A stretch of 64,000 nt of DNA from Brenneria goodwinii (GTDB lineage Bacteria > Pseudomonadota > Gammaproteobacteria > Enterobacterales > Enterobacteriaceae), in assembly GCF_002291445.1 (NCBI RefSeq), contig NZ_CP014137.1, positions 372,001 through 436,000 of the forward strand, given 5' to 3'. The notes under the pieces are model-generated. The model was not told where the DNA came from, searched no databases, and saw nothing but the letters and a program-made list of their open reading frames with translations. Shown piece after piece: positions 42,418-53,000 of the stretch. The stretch's first letter is position 1. Every line of letters starts with the position of its first letter. A program made the position numbers and the translations under genes.

Positions 42418-44274
42418 ATGATCATACTAAAGCGGTTTTTGCTTACCCTGCAACGGGATCAGCGCGGGGCGGCCGCCTTGACCTATCTGCTCTGTTTCCC
42501 GCTGATATTACTAGCGTTGCTGGGTTCTATCGACTTTATCCGCTATAGCATGGCGCAGGGTAAATTGCAGAACGCGTTGGATACGGCGGTGATTTCCGCC
42601 GGGCGTAATCTGGACACTTTTACGCCGTTTCCCACCGGTTCTGATGAAGAACTTAAGTGGCGCGCCGACGCCAAAAGTTACTTCTTTAGCAATATGCCGC
42701 AGGGCTTTCTCGGTAGTTCCATTACGGAAGATAATGTGGTCATCAACTACAGTGTGGAAACTGATGGATCAGGTAACGCCACTGGAGCACAACTTGTTTC
42801 GATGACCGCTACCGGCACCCTGCCTCTGCTGGTGACGGGGATGATTAAGAAAACCGCGTTTAACCTATCGGCGACCAATGGGGCGGTACGCCGTACCCGC
42901 AGCGATCTGGAGATGGTGCTGGCATTGGATAATACCGGGTCAATGGCGAATGAGAATCGTATCGCCACGCTGAAAACCTCCGCGGCGCAACTGGTGGATA
43001 CCGTATTGGGCGCGGCGCAAGCTCAGGGGGGCAACAGCCAATCCTTTATTGGCATCGTTCCATTTGCCGACACCGTATATATCGGTCGGGAAAAAGTTCG
43101 TTGGTTGTCGTCTGATGCTCGGTCTCTTCCTTATATTGCCGCCGACGAGCTCTGGGGCGGTTGTGTGGTAGAACCTTATGTTAATAATACTTTTAAAGCC
43201 GAGTCAGGATTGCCGGGCAGTTTGGAGCCGTTGATGACCGTTGGGACATTAAGTGAGGCCAATGGGTTAAAGACAACCGCTTATCTAAAAAAGCTTGATG
43301 CGCCTGATGCCAAAGACTATCGAATTTTGCCAGGTTCAAAGCCAAAGATTAGCGGCAATCGCAGTATCAGCGCGGAGCTTGAAGATGAATCTGGCAATAT
43401 TATCCCTAAGTTCGCCTTTAATTCGGAGTATCTACAATGGCAGTATGGTTTCGTCAGAAGTAATAACTGTCCGCAGAGCCGGGAGATGCTGTTCCTGTCT
43501 AATAACGTTGGCGAGTTAAAGAATAAAATCAATGCAATGACAGTGGATGGACGCACAATTATCCCGCTGGGATTATTGTGGTCGTGGCGCATGCTGGACC
43601 CCAGCTGGCGCGGCGCTGATGGCTGGGGAAATAACGACATGCCGCGCGATGCCGCGATTGGTCTCAATAAAGTGATTGTTCTGCTGACCGACGGCAATAA
43701 CGGCCTCGATCCGATAACCAATAAAGCCAGTACCAGCGTCGGTGTGGTGATTGACGGCGAAAGGGATATACCGGTGGATTACACCATCAGCTATCAATAC
43801 CAGTTTAAAAAATCGAAAAATAGCGCGTGGTCGACAGACTCTGCCAGTCACACCTTTCATATTGACAAACTGAATGACGATAATACCCCTTACTTTACCT
43901 GCGGGCCCATTTGTGCGTACGCCAACAGCTCTGACTTCAACTCACTTCGCGTCGGCGGCGAAACCGAGTTGAGCAACAGCAGTACGGAAATAAAACCCTA
44001 TGGCAAACTGTTTCAGTCTGGGAGCGATTGGCAGGTAGGTAACACCACCCTGAATAATCTAACCGCTCAACTCTGCAACAATATCAGAGCCGGGGGGATT
44101 ACCATCTACACGGTGGTGCTGGGCAGCGGCACCAATGCTAGCACGCAAACACTGATGCAGAATTGTTCCAGCGGTACTGGCAGCCATTATTTTAACGCCA
44201 CTAATGTGAACAATTTGCCGGCGGCGTTTGCCGCCATCGCCGCGTCCCTCACCGAACTGCGGCTTACTGAATAA
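42418..44274 (+). CDS. tadG: TadG, von Willebrand factor A domain pilus protein
   Basis: 618 residues. The N-terminus is pilin-like (RDQRG then AAALTYLLCFPLILLALLGS) but lacks E at +5, so TadV cutting is unlikely. The vWA domain starts near residue 163 (DLEMVLALDNTGSM), with the metal-site DNTGS at 171-175 in place of DxSxS. VIVLLTDGNNG is a later vWA motif. A variable 300-residue insertion lies between. Last gene of the operon; a terminator-like hairpin follows at 44302. Confidence 0.9.
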   Translation: MIILKRFLLTLQRDQRGAAALTYLLCFPLILLALLGSIDFIRYSMAQGKLQNALDTAVISAGRNLDTFTPFPTGSDEELKWRADAKSYFFSNMPQGFLGSSITEDNVVINYSVETDGSGNATGAQLVSMTATGTLPLLVTGMIKKTAFNLSATNGAVRRTRSDLEMVLALDNTGSMANENRIATLKTSAAQLVDTVLGAAQAQGGNSQSFIGIVPFADTVYIGREKVRWLSSDARSLPYIAADELWGGCVVEPYVNNTFKAESGLPGSLEPLMTVGTLSEANGLKTTAYLKKLDAPDAKDYRILPGSKPKISGNRSISAELEDESGNIIPKFAFNSEYLQWQYGFVRSNNCPQSREMLFLSNNVGELKNKINAMTVDGRTIIPLGLLWSWRMLDPSWRGADGWGNNDMPRDAAIGLNKVIVLLTDGNNGLDPITNKASTSVGVVIDGERDIPVDYTISYQYQFKKSKNSAWSTDSASHTFHIDKLNDDNTPYFTCGPICAYANSSDFNSLRVGGETELSNSSTEIKPYGKLFQSGSDWQVGNTTLNNLTAQLCNNIRAGGITIYTVVLGSGTNASTQTLMQNCSSGTGSHYFNATNVNNLPAAFAAIAASLTELRLTE

Positions 44275-44301
44275 GTCATTAAAAGGAACGTTATCAAATT
44301 C

Positions 44302-44330
44302 AAGCCGCGTTCGCTCAGAAGGCGGCTTTT
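44302..44330 (+). terminator. Terminator-like hairpin after tadG
   Basis: AAGCCGC (44302-44308), 13-base loop, GCGGCTT (44322-44328) and TT. It lies 28 bases after the tadG stop. Confidence 0.6.
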
Positions 44331-44379
44331 ATCAGACGGCTGACAAAGTAGCCTTTGTAATACCGAATCCCAATCCGCC

Positions 44380-44551
44380 ATTCCTGCGTAGGCAGGAATC
44401 AGTTAATGGCTGTTTACGGTTCCAGTAGGAGATCCCCGCCTACTGACGCGGGGATGACCGGATGGCGCGTCATTCCTGCATAGGCAGGAATCTCTTGTAC
44501 ATATACACCAAGTCGTCAGCAGACGCCGATTCCCGCCTACGCCGCGGGAAT
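44380..44551. repeat. Cluster of four REP-like palindromes
   Basis: 44380-44399: ATTCCTGC-GTAG-GCAGGAAT. 44432-44455: ATCCCCGC-CTACTGAC-GCGGGGAT. 44472-44491: ATTCCTGC-ATAG-GCAGGAAT. 44529-44551: ATTCCCGC-CTACGCC-GCGGGAAT. All have 8-bp perfect stems. Loops carry GTAG (or ATAG) in copies 1 and 3 and the complement CTAC in copies 2 and 4, so the copies alternate in orientation like a BIME. A related copy is at 8295-8314. They fill the gap between the convergent tad and lap operons (44275-44618), which has no gene. Confidence 0.8.
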
Positions 44552-44618
44552 GACGGGGATCGTGCTGACAGAGGGATGCCGATGGAAGCGGGAGGTTTGT
44601 CAGTAACCTCCTTTTTAC

Positions 44619-45980
44619 TTATCTCTCCCGCAGTGCTTCCGCTCTGGCGCGCAGGATCGGTTTTAGCAGGTAGCTGAGGATGGTTTTCTTGCCGGTGATG
44701 ATGTCGACCGTTGCCACCATGCCCGGAATAATCAGCAGGGGTTTCTCTGCGCTGCCCAGATAGTTTTTATCGGTACGTAAGCGGATGATATAAAAACTGT
44801 TGCCATCTTTATCGGTTACCGTATCCGGACTAATTTGCTCCAGATGACCTTTTAACCCGCCATAGATGGTGTAATCGTATGCGGTGAGTTTAATAATGGC
44901 TTCCTGACCGGGATGCAGAAACGCGATGTCCTGCGGACGGATCCTGGCCTCGACCAGCAGCTTGTCATCCAGCGGAACGATCTCCACTAAATCGCTGCCT
45001 GGCTGAATAACGCCGCCAATGGTATTCACCAGAATTTGTTGCACGATACCGCGTACCGGTGAAACCACCAGCGTACGATTAACCCGGTCTTCCAACGCCT
45101 TGCCGGTGGCGGCAAGTTTGTTCAGGTTGGTCTGGGCCTCGTTCAACTGCGCTAATGCCTCGCTTTTATAACGTCCGCTGGTTTCCTGGATCTTGTTTTC
45201 GATCTCTTTGATGGCCGATTCGGCGCGGGGGATCGACAGCGTAACGGAGTCAAGCTGACCTTTGGTCTCTACTTCCGCACGGCGCAGGCGCAGCACCTCC
45301 ACTTTGGAAATCGCGCCCTCGGCGATAAGTGGTTCCGACATCCTGATTTCTTGTTGCAGCAAATTGAGGCTGTTGCGGAACTGGATCTGTTTGGCCGAGA
45401 AATCCCGCAGTTCCTGCCGGCGCTGTATCAGCTGTTCTTCCAGCCCGGATATCTCATTGTGAAATTGTTGACGCCGGCTGTTATATAACTCTTGCTCACC
45501 CTTGGCCACTTCCGGCGAGCGGGCGGCAATGTTTGCGGACAAGGTTAAATCCCGATCGTTAATTTCGGCATTCAGGCGTTCAATCCTCAGGGTTAGCGCC
45601 AGACGGTCGGCTTCCGTTTCCCCTACGTTGGATGCAAAACGGGTATCGTCAAGCCGTAGCAAAGGATCGCCGGCCTGAACGATCTGACCTTCACGTATAA
45701 ACAGTTCGGTAATGATACCGCCTTCAAGGTTCTGGACCTTTTGTAACCGGGATGAGGGTATCGCTTTGCCGTTACCTCGGGTGACTTCGTCAATGTTCGC
45801 AAATCCTGCCCATAAAATAAAAAACAGGAAAAAGGCGCCGATGCTCCACAGCGTGATGCGAATGATTCTGGGGGAGTCTTCCACTATGGCGCGGCTGACT
45901 TCAGGCATGGTATGAAGATTGTCTTCATCGCGTCCGACAAAATAACGCCTAACGCGTTTAGCATACTCAACGAGACGCAT
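44619..45980 (-). CDS. lapC: Type I secretion membrane-fusion protein LapC (HlyD family)
   Basis: Periplasmic adaptor linking the ABC exporter to the outer-membrane channel. 453 residues. One membrane helix near 38-58 (ITLWSIGAFFLFFILWAGFA), a lipoyl half (GKAIPSSRLQKVQNLEGGII), long coiled-coil helices from about 100 to 290, and the HlyD signature in the C-terminal beta domain (VSPVRGIVQQI ... VEIVPLDDKLLVEARIRPQDIAFLHPGQEA). It overlaps lapB by 14 bases. Confidence 0.92.
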   Translation of the reverse strand: MRLVEYAKRVRRYFVGRDEDNLHTMPEVSRAIVEDSPRIIRITLWSIGAFFLFFILWAGFANIDEVTRGNGKAIPSSRLQKVQNLEGGIITELFIREGQIVQAGDPLLRLDDTRFASNVGETEADRLALTLRIERLNAEINDRDLTLSANIAARSPEVAKGEQELYNSRRQQFHNEISGLEEQLIQRRQELRDFSAKQIQFRNSLNLLQQEIRMSEPLIAEGAISKVEVLRLRRAEVETKGQLDSVTLSIPRAESAIKEIENKIQETSGRYKSEALAQLNEAQTNLNKLAATGKALEDRVNRTLVVSPVRGIVQQILVNTIGGVIQPGSDLVEIVPLDDKLLVEARIRPQDIAFLHPGQEAIIKLTAYDYTIYGGLKGHLEQISPDTVTDKDGNSFYIIRLRTDKNYLGSAEKPLLIIPGMVATVDIITGKKTILSYLLKPILRARAEALRER

Positions 45981-48153
45981 TGATCTGTCCCTTTTTTAAG
46001 GCATCCATCACGATGGCTTTCGGACCATCGGCAATAATTCGCCCTTTATCAACAATAATTAACCGATCGACTAACGCCAGCATCGATGCCCGATGCGTCA
46101 CCAGCAACAGCGTTTTGTTGGCGATCACCGGAACGAGCGCCTTTTTCAGCCGATCTTCACTGGAGTTATCCATGGAGCTGGTTGGCTCATCAAAAATCAG
46201 AATCGGCGGATCAAGCAGTAAAGCCCTGGCGACAGCGACCGCCTGACGTTGACCTCCGGATAATTGCTGACCGCGTTCACCAACCTGAAGGTTATAACCA
46301 TCAGGATGCAGACGGGCGAATTCATTAACGCCCGCAATTTCGGCCGCTTGCAGCATGCTTTCATCTTCAACGTAACGTGCGCCGATAATCAGGTTATCGC
46401 GCAGCGATCCGCTGAAAAGTTGAATATCCTGTGGCACATAGCCGATGTTATGCCGCAGATCGCCGACATCCAACTGGCGCACGTCTACGCCATCAATAAG
46501 GATATTGCCTGAATCGGCCTGGTAGAGATTAACGATCAGCTTCTGCAGCGAGCTCTTGCCCGATCCGCTTCGTCCGATAATGCCGACTTTTTCACCGGCG
46601 GCGATGGAAATATTTATTCCCTGCAGCGAGCTATTTTTCTGCTCGGGGTAATGAAACGTCACATCGCGAAACTCGATGCCGCCACGAATACTTTCCCGCT
46701 TTAACGGGTGTTCATTATCATTGCGCTCCTGAGGAAGCTGCATCATTTGCTCGGTCGTGGCCATTGTCAGACGGGCCTGCTGATAACGAGTAACCAATCC
46801 TGACAGTTGTCCCAGTGGGATGAGCGCCCGGCCGTTAAGCATATAGCAGGCGATTAATCCCCCCATACTGAGTTTGCCGTCAATCAGCATATATACGCCG
46901 ACCACAATCATGGCGACACCGGCAAATTGCTGGATCCATTGGGTCAGATTGACCGCCAGCGATGACAAAGTTTTGGCCCGCATTTCCAACCGGCTGAGGC
47001 TGCCAATGGTTTGCTCCCACAGGTATTGCCGTTCGCTCTCTGCGTTGTTGACTTTTATTGCGTCCAGGCTACTTAGTGTTTCGATCAACGTTGCTTGCCG
47101 CTCGCTGGCCAGGTGCATCGTTTTTTCAATCGCCGCCGTTAGCGGTTTTTGTAACGCCCAACTGGCAAGCAAAGCAACAGGATAGGCGAGTATGGAAACC
47201 CAGACCAATGGCCCGCCGATAATCCCGATAACCAATAGCAGCAACAGAGTGAAAGGGAAATCAATAAGGGTGGTCAGCGTTAATGAAGAAAGAAAATCCC
47301 TGAGCGATTGAAACTCATGGATATTCTGGGCAAAGTTACCTACCCGCGCCGGGCGGGCTTTCATCGACATACCGGTGATACGTTCAAACAACGTGGCTGA
47401 AATAATCAGATCGGTTTTTTTGCCTGCAATATCAAGACAAATACCGCGCAGCGTCTTCAGTATCAAATCAAAGATAAACGCCCCGGTAATACCCGTCGCC
47501 AGTACCCATAGGGTTGCCGTTGCCTGATTGGGCACCACCCGGTCGTAGACATTCATGATAAACAGCGGGGTTGCCAGGGCGATGATATTAACCAGCAAGC
47601 TGGCGAGAACGGCATCCATGTAAAGAAAACGCGATAATTTAAGCGTATCTTTGAACCAGGATTTAGTGCGGGGAATGAGGGAGTCGGACTGAATATCAAA
47701 CTGGTGGCGGGGTTGGGCAAACATCACCAGCCCCAGGTAGTTCTGTTGTAGCGTATGACGATCGACGGTAATTTCTCCGCCTTCCGTTTCGCTGGGCATG
47801 ATGCGGGCATCGCCATCGGCATTCCAGCCCAGTAAAATTGCGGCTCTTCCCTCGCGCAATAACAACATCGCCGGGAGCGACATCGCAGCAATTTTGTCCA
47901 GTGGCCGCTTAAGCACTCTGCCTTGCAAGCCTGCGCGCGCCGCCGCTCTGGGGAGTAATTTCACCGACAGCCGTTGAGCGGCGAGCGGCAATCCGGCAGT
48001 CAGCGTTGACCTGCTGACCGATTTCCCCTGCAAAGAACAAAGAATCAGTAAGCTATCCAGCAGCGGATCGTCGTGACGGCTGCGAGGGTCGCTATGTTCC
48101 TGGACAACCGATTCGTCAGGATTATTAGTATCGTGAACAGAATGCAACTTCAT
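45967..48153 (-). CDS. lapB: Type I secretion ABC exporter LapB
   Basis: ATP-driven exporter, 728 residues. The N-terminal 130 residues form a C39-peptidase-like domain (DPLLDSLLILCSLQGKSVS) that should be inactive and serve in substrate docking, as in LapB/HlyB. Six membrane helices follow (VLASLLVNIIALATPLFIMNVYDR onward). ATPase motifs: Walker A IGRSGSGKSS near residue 525, signature LSGGQRQAVAVARALL near 633, Walker B ILIFDEPTSSMD and the switch histidine in LLVTHR. It presumably exports the giant adhesin encoded divergently. Confidence 0.93.
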   Translation of the reverse strand: MKLHSVHDTNNPDESVVQEHSDPRSRHDDPLLDSLLILCSLQGKSVSRSTLTAGLPLAAQRLSVKLLPRAAARAGLQGRVLKRPLDKIAAMSLPAMLLLREGRAAILLGWNADGDARIMPSETEGGEITVDRHTLQQNYLGLVMFAQPRHQFDIQSDSLIPRTKSWFKDTLKLSRFLYMDAVLASLLVNIIALATPLFIMNVYDRVVPNQATATLWVLATGITGAFIFDLILKTLRGICLDIAGKKTDLIISATLFERITGMSMKARPARVGNFAQNIHEFQSLRDFLSSLTLTTLIDFPFTLLLLLVIGIIGGPLVWVSILAYPVALLASWALQKPLTAAIEKTMHLASERQATLIETLSSLDAIKVNNAESERQYLWEQTIGSLSRLEMRAKTLSSLAVNLTQWIQQFAGVAMIVVGVYMLIDGKLSMGGLIACYMLNGRALIPLGQLSGLVTRYQQARLTMATTEQMMQLPQERNDNEHPLKRESIRGGIEFRDVTFHYPEQKNSSLQGINISIAAGEKVGIIGRSGSGKSSLQKLIVNLYQADSGNILIDGVDVRQLDVGDLRHNIGYVPQDIQLFSGSLRDNLIIGARYVEDESMLQAAEIAGVNEFARLHPDGYNLQVGERGQQLSGGQRQAVAVARALLLDPPILIFDEPTSSMDNSSEDRLKKALVPVIANKTLLLVTHRASMLALVDRLIIVDKGRIIADGPKAIVMDALKKGQINASR

Positions 48154-48224
48154 TTAGCTGGGTTTTTCCTTTCGCAACGCTATCCCTGCAGCATGACAAA
48201 ATTAATTGTGTAAGCAAACCGACA

Positions 48225-48250
48225 GTTCTCCGCCTGGCGCGGCGGAGAAC
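48225..48250. repeat. Intercistronic hairpin between lapE and lapB
   Basis: GTTCTCCGCC (48225-48234), loop TGGCGC, GGCGGAGAAC (48241-48250): a perfect 10-bp stem in the 117-base gap, 20 bases after the lapE stop on the minus strand. No U-run. It may adjust the ratio of channel to exporter. Confidence 0.6.
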
Positions 48251-48270
48251 CGGCATATCAACATGGCTTG

Positions 48271-49626
48271 TTAATTCAATTCAGGTAACTCTGCGTGAGT
48301 TGCCACGTTAGTCAGGCTATTGCCTGCCGCCGGTGCTGGAATTGATAAACTATTCAGTAAATCCCCCATGCGTGATTTTATCCGATATTCGGTAAATAGC
48401 GCGATAAATCGGACTTCCACCAGACGGCGCTGCGCGGTAAATAACTCATTTTCACTGTCCAGCAAATCCAGTAGCGTTCTTTCGCCCAGGCTGAACTGTT
48501 TCTGGTAAGCGGTACGCACTCGCATGCTGCGATCGGCATACTCTGCGGCAATAGGAAGTTGCTGACGAGCGTTATTTAACGCAGACCAGGCCAGACGAAG
48601 CTCTTCATTAAGCAGACGCAGGGCATTATTTCTTACGTCCTGCGCTTCTTTGATTTGATAAGCCTTCGATTCCACACTGTTTTTGCTGCTGCCGCCTTCG
48701 TACAGGTTATAACGCATTCTTAGCATTGCCTGCCATTCGTTGTTGTGACCGCGAACACCATCAATGTTGTTATCCATATTGCGTGCCAGCTCAATATCTA
48801 CCCGCGGATAAAAGGAGGATTTTGCCGCTTCGTATTGCTTTTCAGTTGCTTCAATGTCGGATTCGGCGGATTTCAACGACGGGTTATTAGCCAGCATGAT
48901 GCGCCGCGCTTCTTCCAGCGAAGCTGGCAGAGTAATAGTGGACGCGCCGGGAATAGTCAGGTTCTCCGGTTCCTTACCGATTACGCTGTAGTAATTGGTG
49001 CGGGCATCATCAAGATTGGTTTTTTCTGTCAATACATTATTGCGCGCCTGAGCCAAACGGGCTTCCGCCTGTTCCATATCGGCAAGGCGACCGACGCCTT
49101 GTTCGCTGCGCAGTTTTATCTGATCGTAAATACGTTCATGGCTGGCGAGATTAACTTCCGCAAGACGTACAAACTCCTGGCGCTGCAGCACATCAAGATA
49201 AACCTGCACGGCATTCAATGCGGTGCTTTCGCTGGCGGTTAATACTTTATAAGCGCGGGAATTGACCGTAGCGCGTTGCCGTCCGACCTCGCTAGGGGTG
49301 GCAAAACCGTCAAAAACCATCTGGTTTACGCTGATGCCGGATTCACTGCGATTCAGCTCGACGCGGTGATCTCCGCTGGCGCGAGTGGTGGCGCTGTCCG
49401 TTTGTTCGCGACCCGTCCCGGCGTTTAACGTTATAGAAGGGAGATAGCCCCCTTTGGCGGCGCTTAAGTCATGTTCTGCAGAGAAACGACTATTAATTGA
49501 GGCGCTGACTTCAGGGTGGGTGTTGAGCGAATGTTTAATTGCATCCTGAATAGTATCAGCATGGGCGTAATGACTAAAAACCGTAACGAAAAGAAAAGTA
49601 GATAATCTATATTTATTATAAGGCAT
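48271..49626 (-). CDS. lapE: TolC-family outer-membrane channel LapE (AggA)
   Basis: Outer-membrane exit channel of the type I system. 451 residues with a signal peptide ending YAHA. Features of the family: TIQDAIKHSLNTHPEVSAS, VSVNQMVFDGFATPSEVGRQRATV-type strand 1, LTNYYSVIGKEPENL-type repeat junction, and the second half NNPSLKSAESDIEA, RMRYNLYEGGSS and KQFSLGERTLLDLLDSENELF. First gene of the lapE-lapB-lapC operon, divergent from the adhesin. Confidence 0.92.
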   Translation of the reverse strand: MPYNKYRLSTFLFVTVFSHYAHADTIQDAIKHSLNTHPEVSASINSRFSAEHDLSAAKGGYLPSITLNAGTGREQTDSATTRASGDHRVELNRSESGISVNQMVFDGFATPSEVGRQRATVNSRAYKVLTASESTALNAVQVYLDVLQRQEFVRLAEVNLASHERIYDQIKLRSEQGVGRLADMEQAEARLAQARNNVLTEKTNLDDARTNYYSVIGKEPENLTIPGASTITLPASLEEARRIMLANNPSLKSAESDIEATEKQYEAAKSSFYPRVDIELARNMDNNIDGVRGHNNEWQAMLRMRYNLYEGGSSKNSVESKAYQIKEAQDVRNNALRLLNEELRLAWSALNNARQQLPIAAEYADRSMRVRTAYQKQFSLGERTLLDLLDSENELFTAQRRLVEVRFIALFTEYRIKSRMGDLLNSLSIPAPAAGNSLTNVATHAELPELN

Positions 49627-50001
49627 GGCATTATTTTCCTGCGCAAATGTTGATTTGTGATTTTTCCTATCTTTACTAAAGATTAATTATATTTATAAGT
49701 CGATCGCCAATTAATAACAACGTGAATAATATCAATTGGTTATGATTTATGGGGAAATGAAAATCATTTTAAACATCTTGTTTAATCAATGTGAGTAAAG
49801 TTCTGGAAAGAATATGCCGGATTTTTTATTATATTGGTCATTGAGTCAAGAGATTGGCACATAAGAAAGTCAGTTTACGGATACTATAATCAATTCTACA
49901 GTATGCCTGTACAGCAAGATCAACGCATCAGGATGATGTCGCAATCTATTACTAAATTATTTGCATCATAAAATAATAACTAGATAGCAAGGGGAATTAT
50001 T
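49627..50001. other. Divergent regulatory region between lapE and the adhesin
   Basis: 375 AT-rich bases with no gene. TATAAT at 49885-49890 is a good -10 for the adhesin, but no clear -35 lies 16-18 bases before it (TTGGCA at 49854-49859 is too far). This suggests an activator-dependent promoter. AAGGGG at 49989-49994 is the adhesin RBS. Confidence 0.45.
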
Positions 50002-53000
50002 TTGAATAACGTAATCGGTATCATTAAATTCGTTATCGGTCAGGTTTTTGTCGTCGCTTTGGATGGCAGTCAACGGTTATTAGTTGCAGGTGAGCGTATC
50101 TACAGCGGTGAAGAAGTCGTTACGGGAGATAATGGCGCTGTTTCGATAACGTTACCTGATGGACGCACATTGGATTTAGGTCGCGACAGCAACTGGAGTG
50201 GCGTTGCTGGCGTGAATAATGAAAATACTACCTCGGCGAACAATAATAGTGACGTCGAGTCCTTGCAATCCGCCATTGCTCAAGGGGAAGACCCGACGCA
50301 AATATTAGAGCCAACGGCTGCCGGGAATAGCGATATTGGCGAGGCCGGAGACGGCGGCGGCAGCCATACGCCGGTGGTGTTGGAATTGACCGGTCAAATT
50401 GTTGATCCCCTCGTTGGTTATGATACCGCGGGACTGACTGCTGGCACGGCCTCATCCTCTGAGGAAAACAATCCCGCGGGCATGGCGTTAGCTGCGTCAA
50501 ATGCAGAGACAACGGATAGCACGACATCACCTTCTGTGGCCATCACCATTAATGGTGATGGTACGGTTAGTTTTTCGTTTACCAAGCCTCCGGCGGGTTT
50601 CGATGGAAATGATATTACCGTTGCTAATGGAACGCTGAGTGCATTGACTCAGGATCCGAACGATCCTACTCATTGGTCGGCGGTACTGACGCCTCGTTCT
50701 GATTTTGAGGGCGAAGTTGTCATCAGTGTTCCTGATGGCAGCTACACAGATGAGAACGGAACGCCGGGCACTGGCGCCAGTAGTTCGATAACGGTTGATA
50801 CATTGGCGCCAGATGCGGCGATTAGTATTGATCCTATCACCGCCGATAACGTGGTCAATGCCGACGAGTCTAATCAGACTATCAGCGTGACCGGTCAGGT
50901 GGGCGCGGACGTCCACGCGGGCGATATAGTCGCCGTCACTGTCGGCGGGCAGTCTTATCAGACTACCGTCAATGCCGATGGCAACACCTGGAGCGTCGAT
51001 GTACCGGGCAGCGTACTGGCGGGCAATACGGCAATTAGCGCCAGCGTCACCACGTCCGATGCGGCGGGAAATTCGACCACCGCGCATGCGAGCCGGACCT
51101 ACGGCGTTGATACGGTGGCACCGGAAGCCAGCATCACCATCGATCCAGTGACTACGGATAACGTCATCAATCAGGCAGAGTCGACCCAGCCGCAGACGAT
51201 CACTGGCCGTGTCGGCAATGATGTGCAGGTGGGCGATACGGTCACTGTAACGGTCGGCGGCCACAGCTATCAAACGACGGTCACGGCGGCCGACGGCGGC
51301 AGCATGTGGAGCGTGAGTGTGCCGGGCAGCGTGCTGGCGGGTAACTCGCAGATCCACGCCGAAGTGATCACCAGCGATGAGGCGGGTAACTCGACTACCG
51401 CCACAGCAGACCATAACTACACGGTTGATGCCGTAGTGCCGCAAGCCAGCATCACCATCGATCCAATCACTGGCGATGACATCATTAATCTCGCTGAGTC
51501 CAACCAGCCGCAGAGCGTTACCGGCCGTGTCGGCAACGATGTGCAGGCAGGTGATACGGTGACCGTGACGGTAGGCGGTCAGTCTTATCAGACCACCGTG
51601 ACCACGGCCGCGGACGGCAGCCATATCTGGAGCGTCAGCGTACCGGGCTCGGTGCTGGCCGGCAATTCGCAGATCCATGCGGAAGTCACTACATCGGATA
51701 CGGCGGGTAATCCGACCACTGCAACCGCGGATCATAGCTATGCAGTCGACACCGTGGCACCAGAAGCGACTATCACTATCGATACCATCACCGCAGATAA
51801 CGTGGTGAACGCTGCCGAGTCCAACCAGACGATCAACGTCACCGGTCAGGTGAGTGCGGACGTCCAAGCCGGTGATACGGTCATCGTGACGGTAGGCAAC
51901 GAGACCTACCAGACCACGGTTAACACCGATGGCACGACCTGGAATGTCGGCGTGCCTGGCAGCGTGTTGGCAGGCAATAGCACCGTCAATGCCACAGTCA
52001 CCACGGTGGATGCGGCGGGTAATACCGCCACGGCCAATACCAGCCACGGTTATGAAGTGGATGTCACTGCGCCGGAAGCGGCGATTAGCATCGACACCAT
52101 TACCGCCGATAACGTGATTAATGCCGCCGAGTCTGGTCAGACGATTTCCGTCACTGGTCAGGTGGGCGCCAACGTTCAGGCCGGTGATACGGTCACCGTC
52201 ACTGTAGGCGGTGAGTCTTATCAGACCACGGTTAACGCCGATGGCGGCACCTGGAGCGTGAATGTGCCCGGCAGCGTATTGGCGGGTAATAGCAGCGTCA
52301 ATGCCACAGTCACCACGGCCGATACGGCAGGAAATACGGCTACCGCCAATGCCAGCCATGGTTATGAAGTGGATGTCACCGCGCCGGAAGCTAGTATCAC
52401 TATCGATCCGGTGACTTCTGATAACACCATCAATCTGGTTGAGGCGAACCAGCCGCAGACGATCTCTGGGCATGTCGGTAACGACGTCCAGGTGGGCGAT
52501 ACGGTAACGGTGACGGTTGGCGGTCAGTCCTATCAAACCACCGTCACCGCAGCCGATGGTGGCAACATCTGGAGCGTAAGCGTGCCGGGTGATGTTTTGG
52601 CCGGTAATACGCAGATCCATGCGGAAGTTACTACGTCGGATGCAGCCGGTAACCCGACTACTGCAACAGCGGATCATAGCTACGCGGTTGATACCGTGGC
52701 ACCGGAAGCTACCATTACTATCGATCCGGTGACCGCTGATAACACCATCAACCTGTCCGAGTCGAATCAGCCGCAGAATATCACTGGTCGCGTTGGTAAC
52801 GACGTTCAGGCTGGCGATACGGTAACCGTGACGGTTGGCGGTCAGTCCTATCAGACCACCGTCACAGCCGCCTCCGATGGCAGCAACATCTGGAGCGTAA
52901 GCGTGCCGGGCGAGGTGCTGGCGGGTAACACGCAGATCCATGCGGAAGTTACTACGTCGGATAGCGCCGGTAACCCGACTACGGCAACAGCGGATCATAG

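Noticed and set aside
47700..48153. Active C39 peptidase at the LapB N-terminus
   Set aside because: The N-terminal domain lacks a recognisable catalytic Cys-His arrangement and the adhesin has no double-glycine leader; it is better read as the degenerate docking domain.
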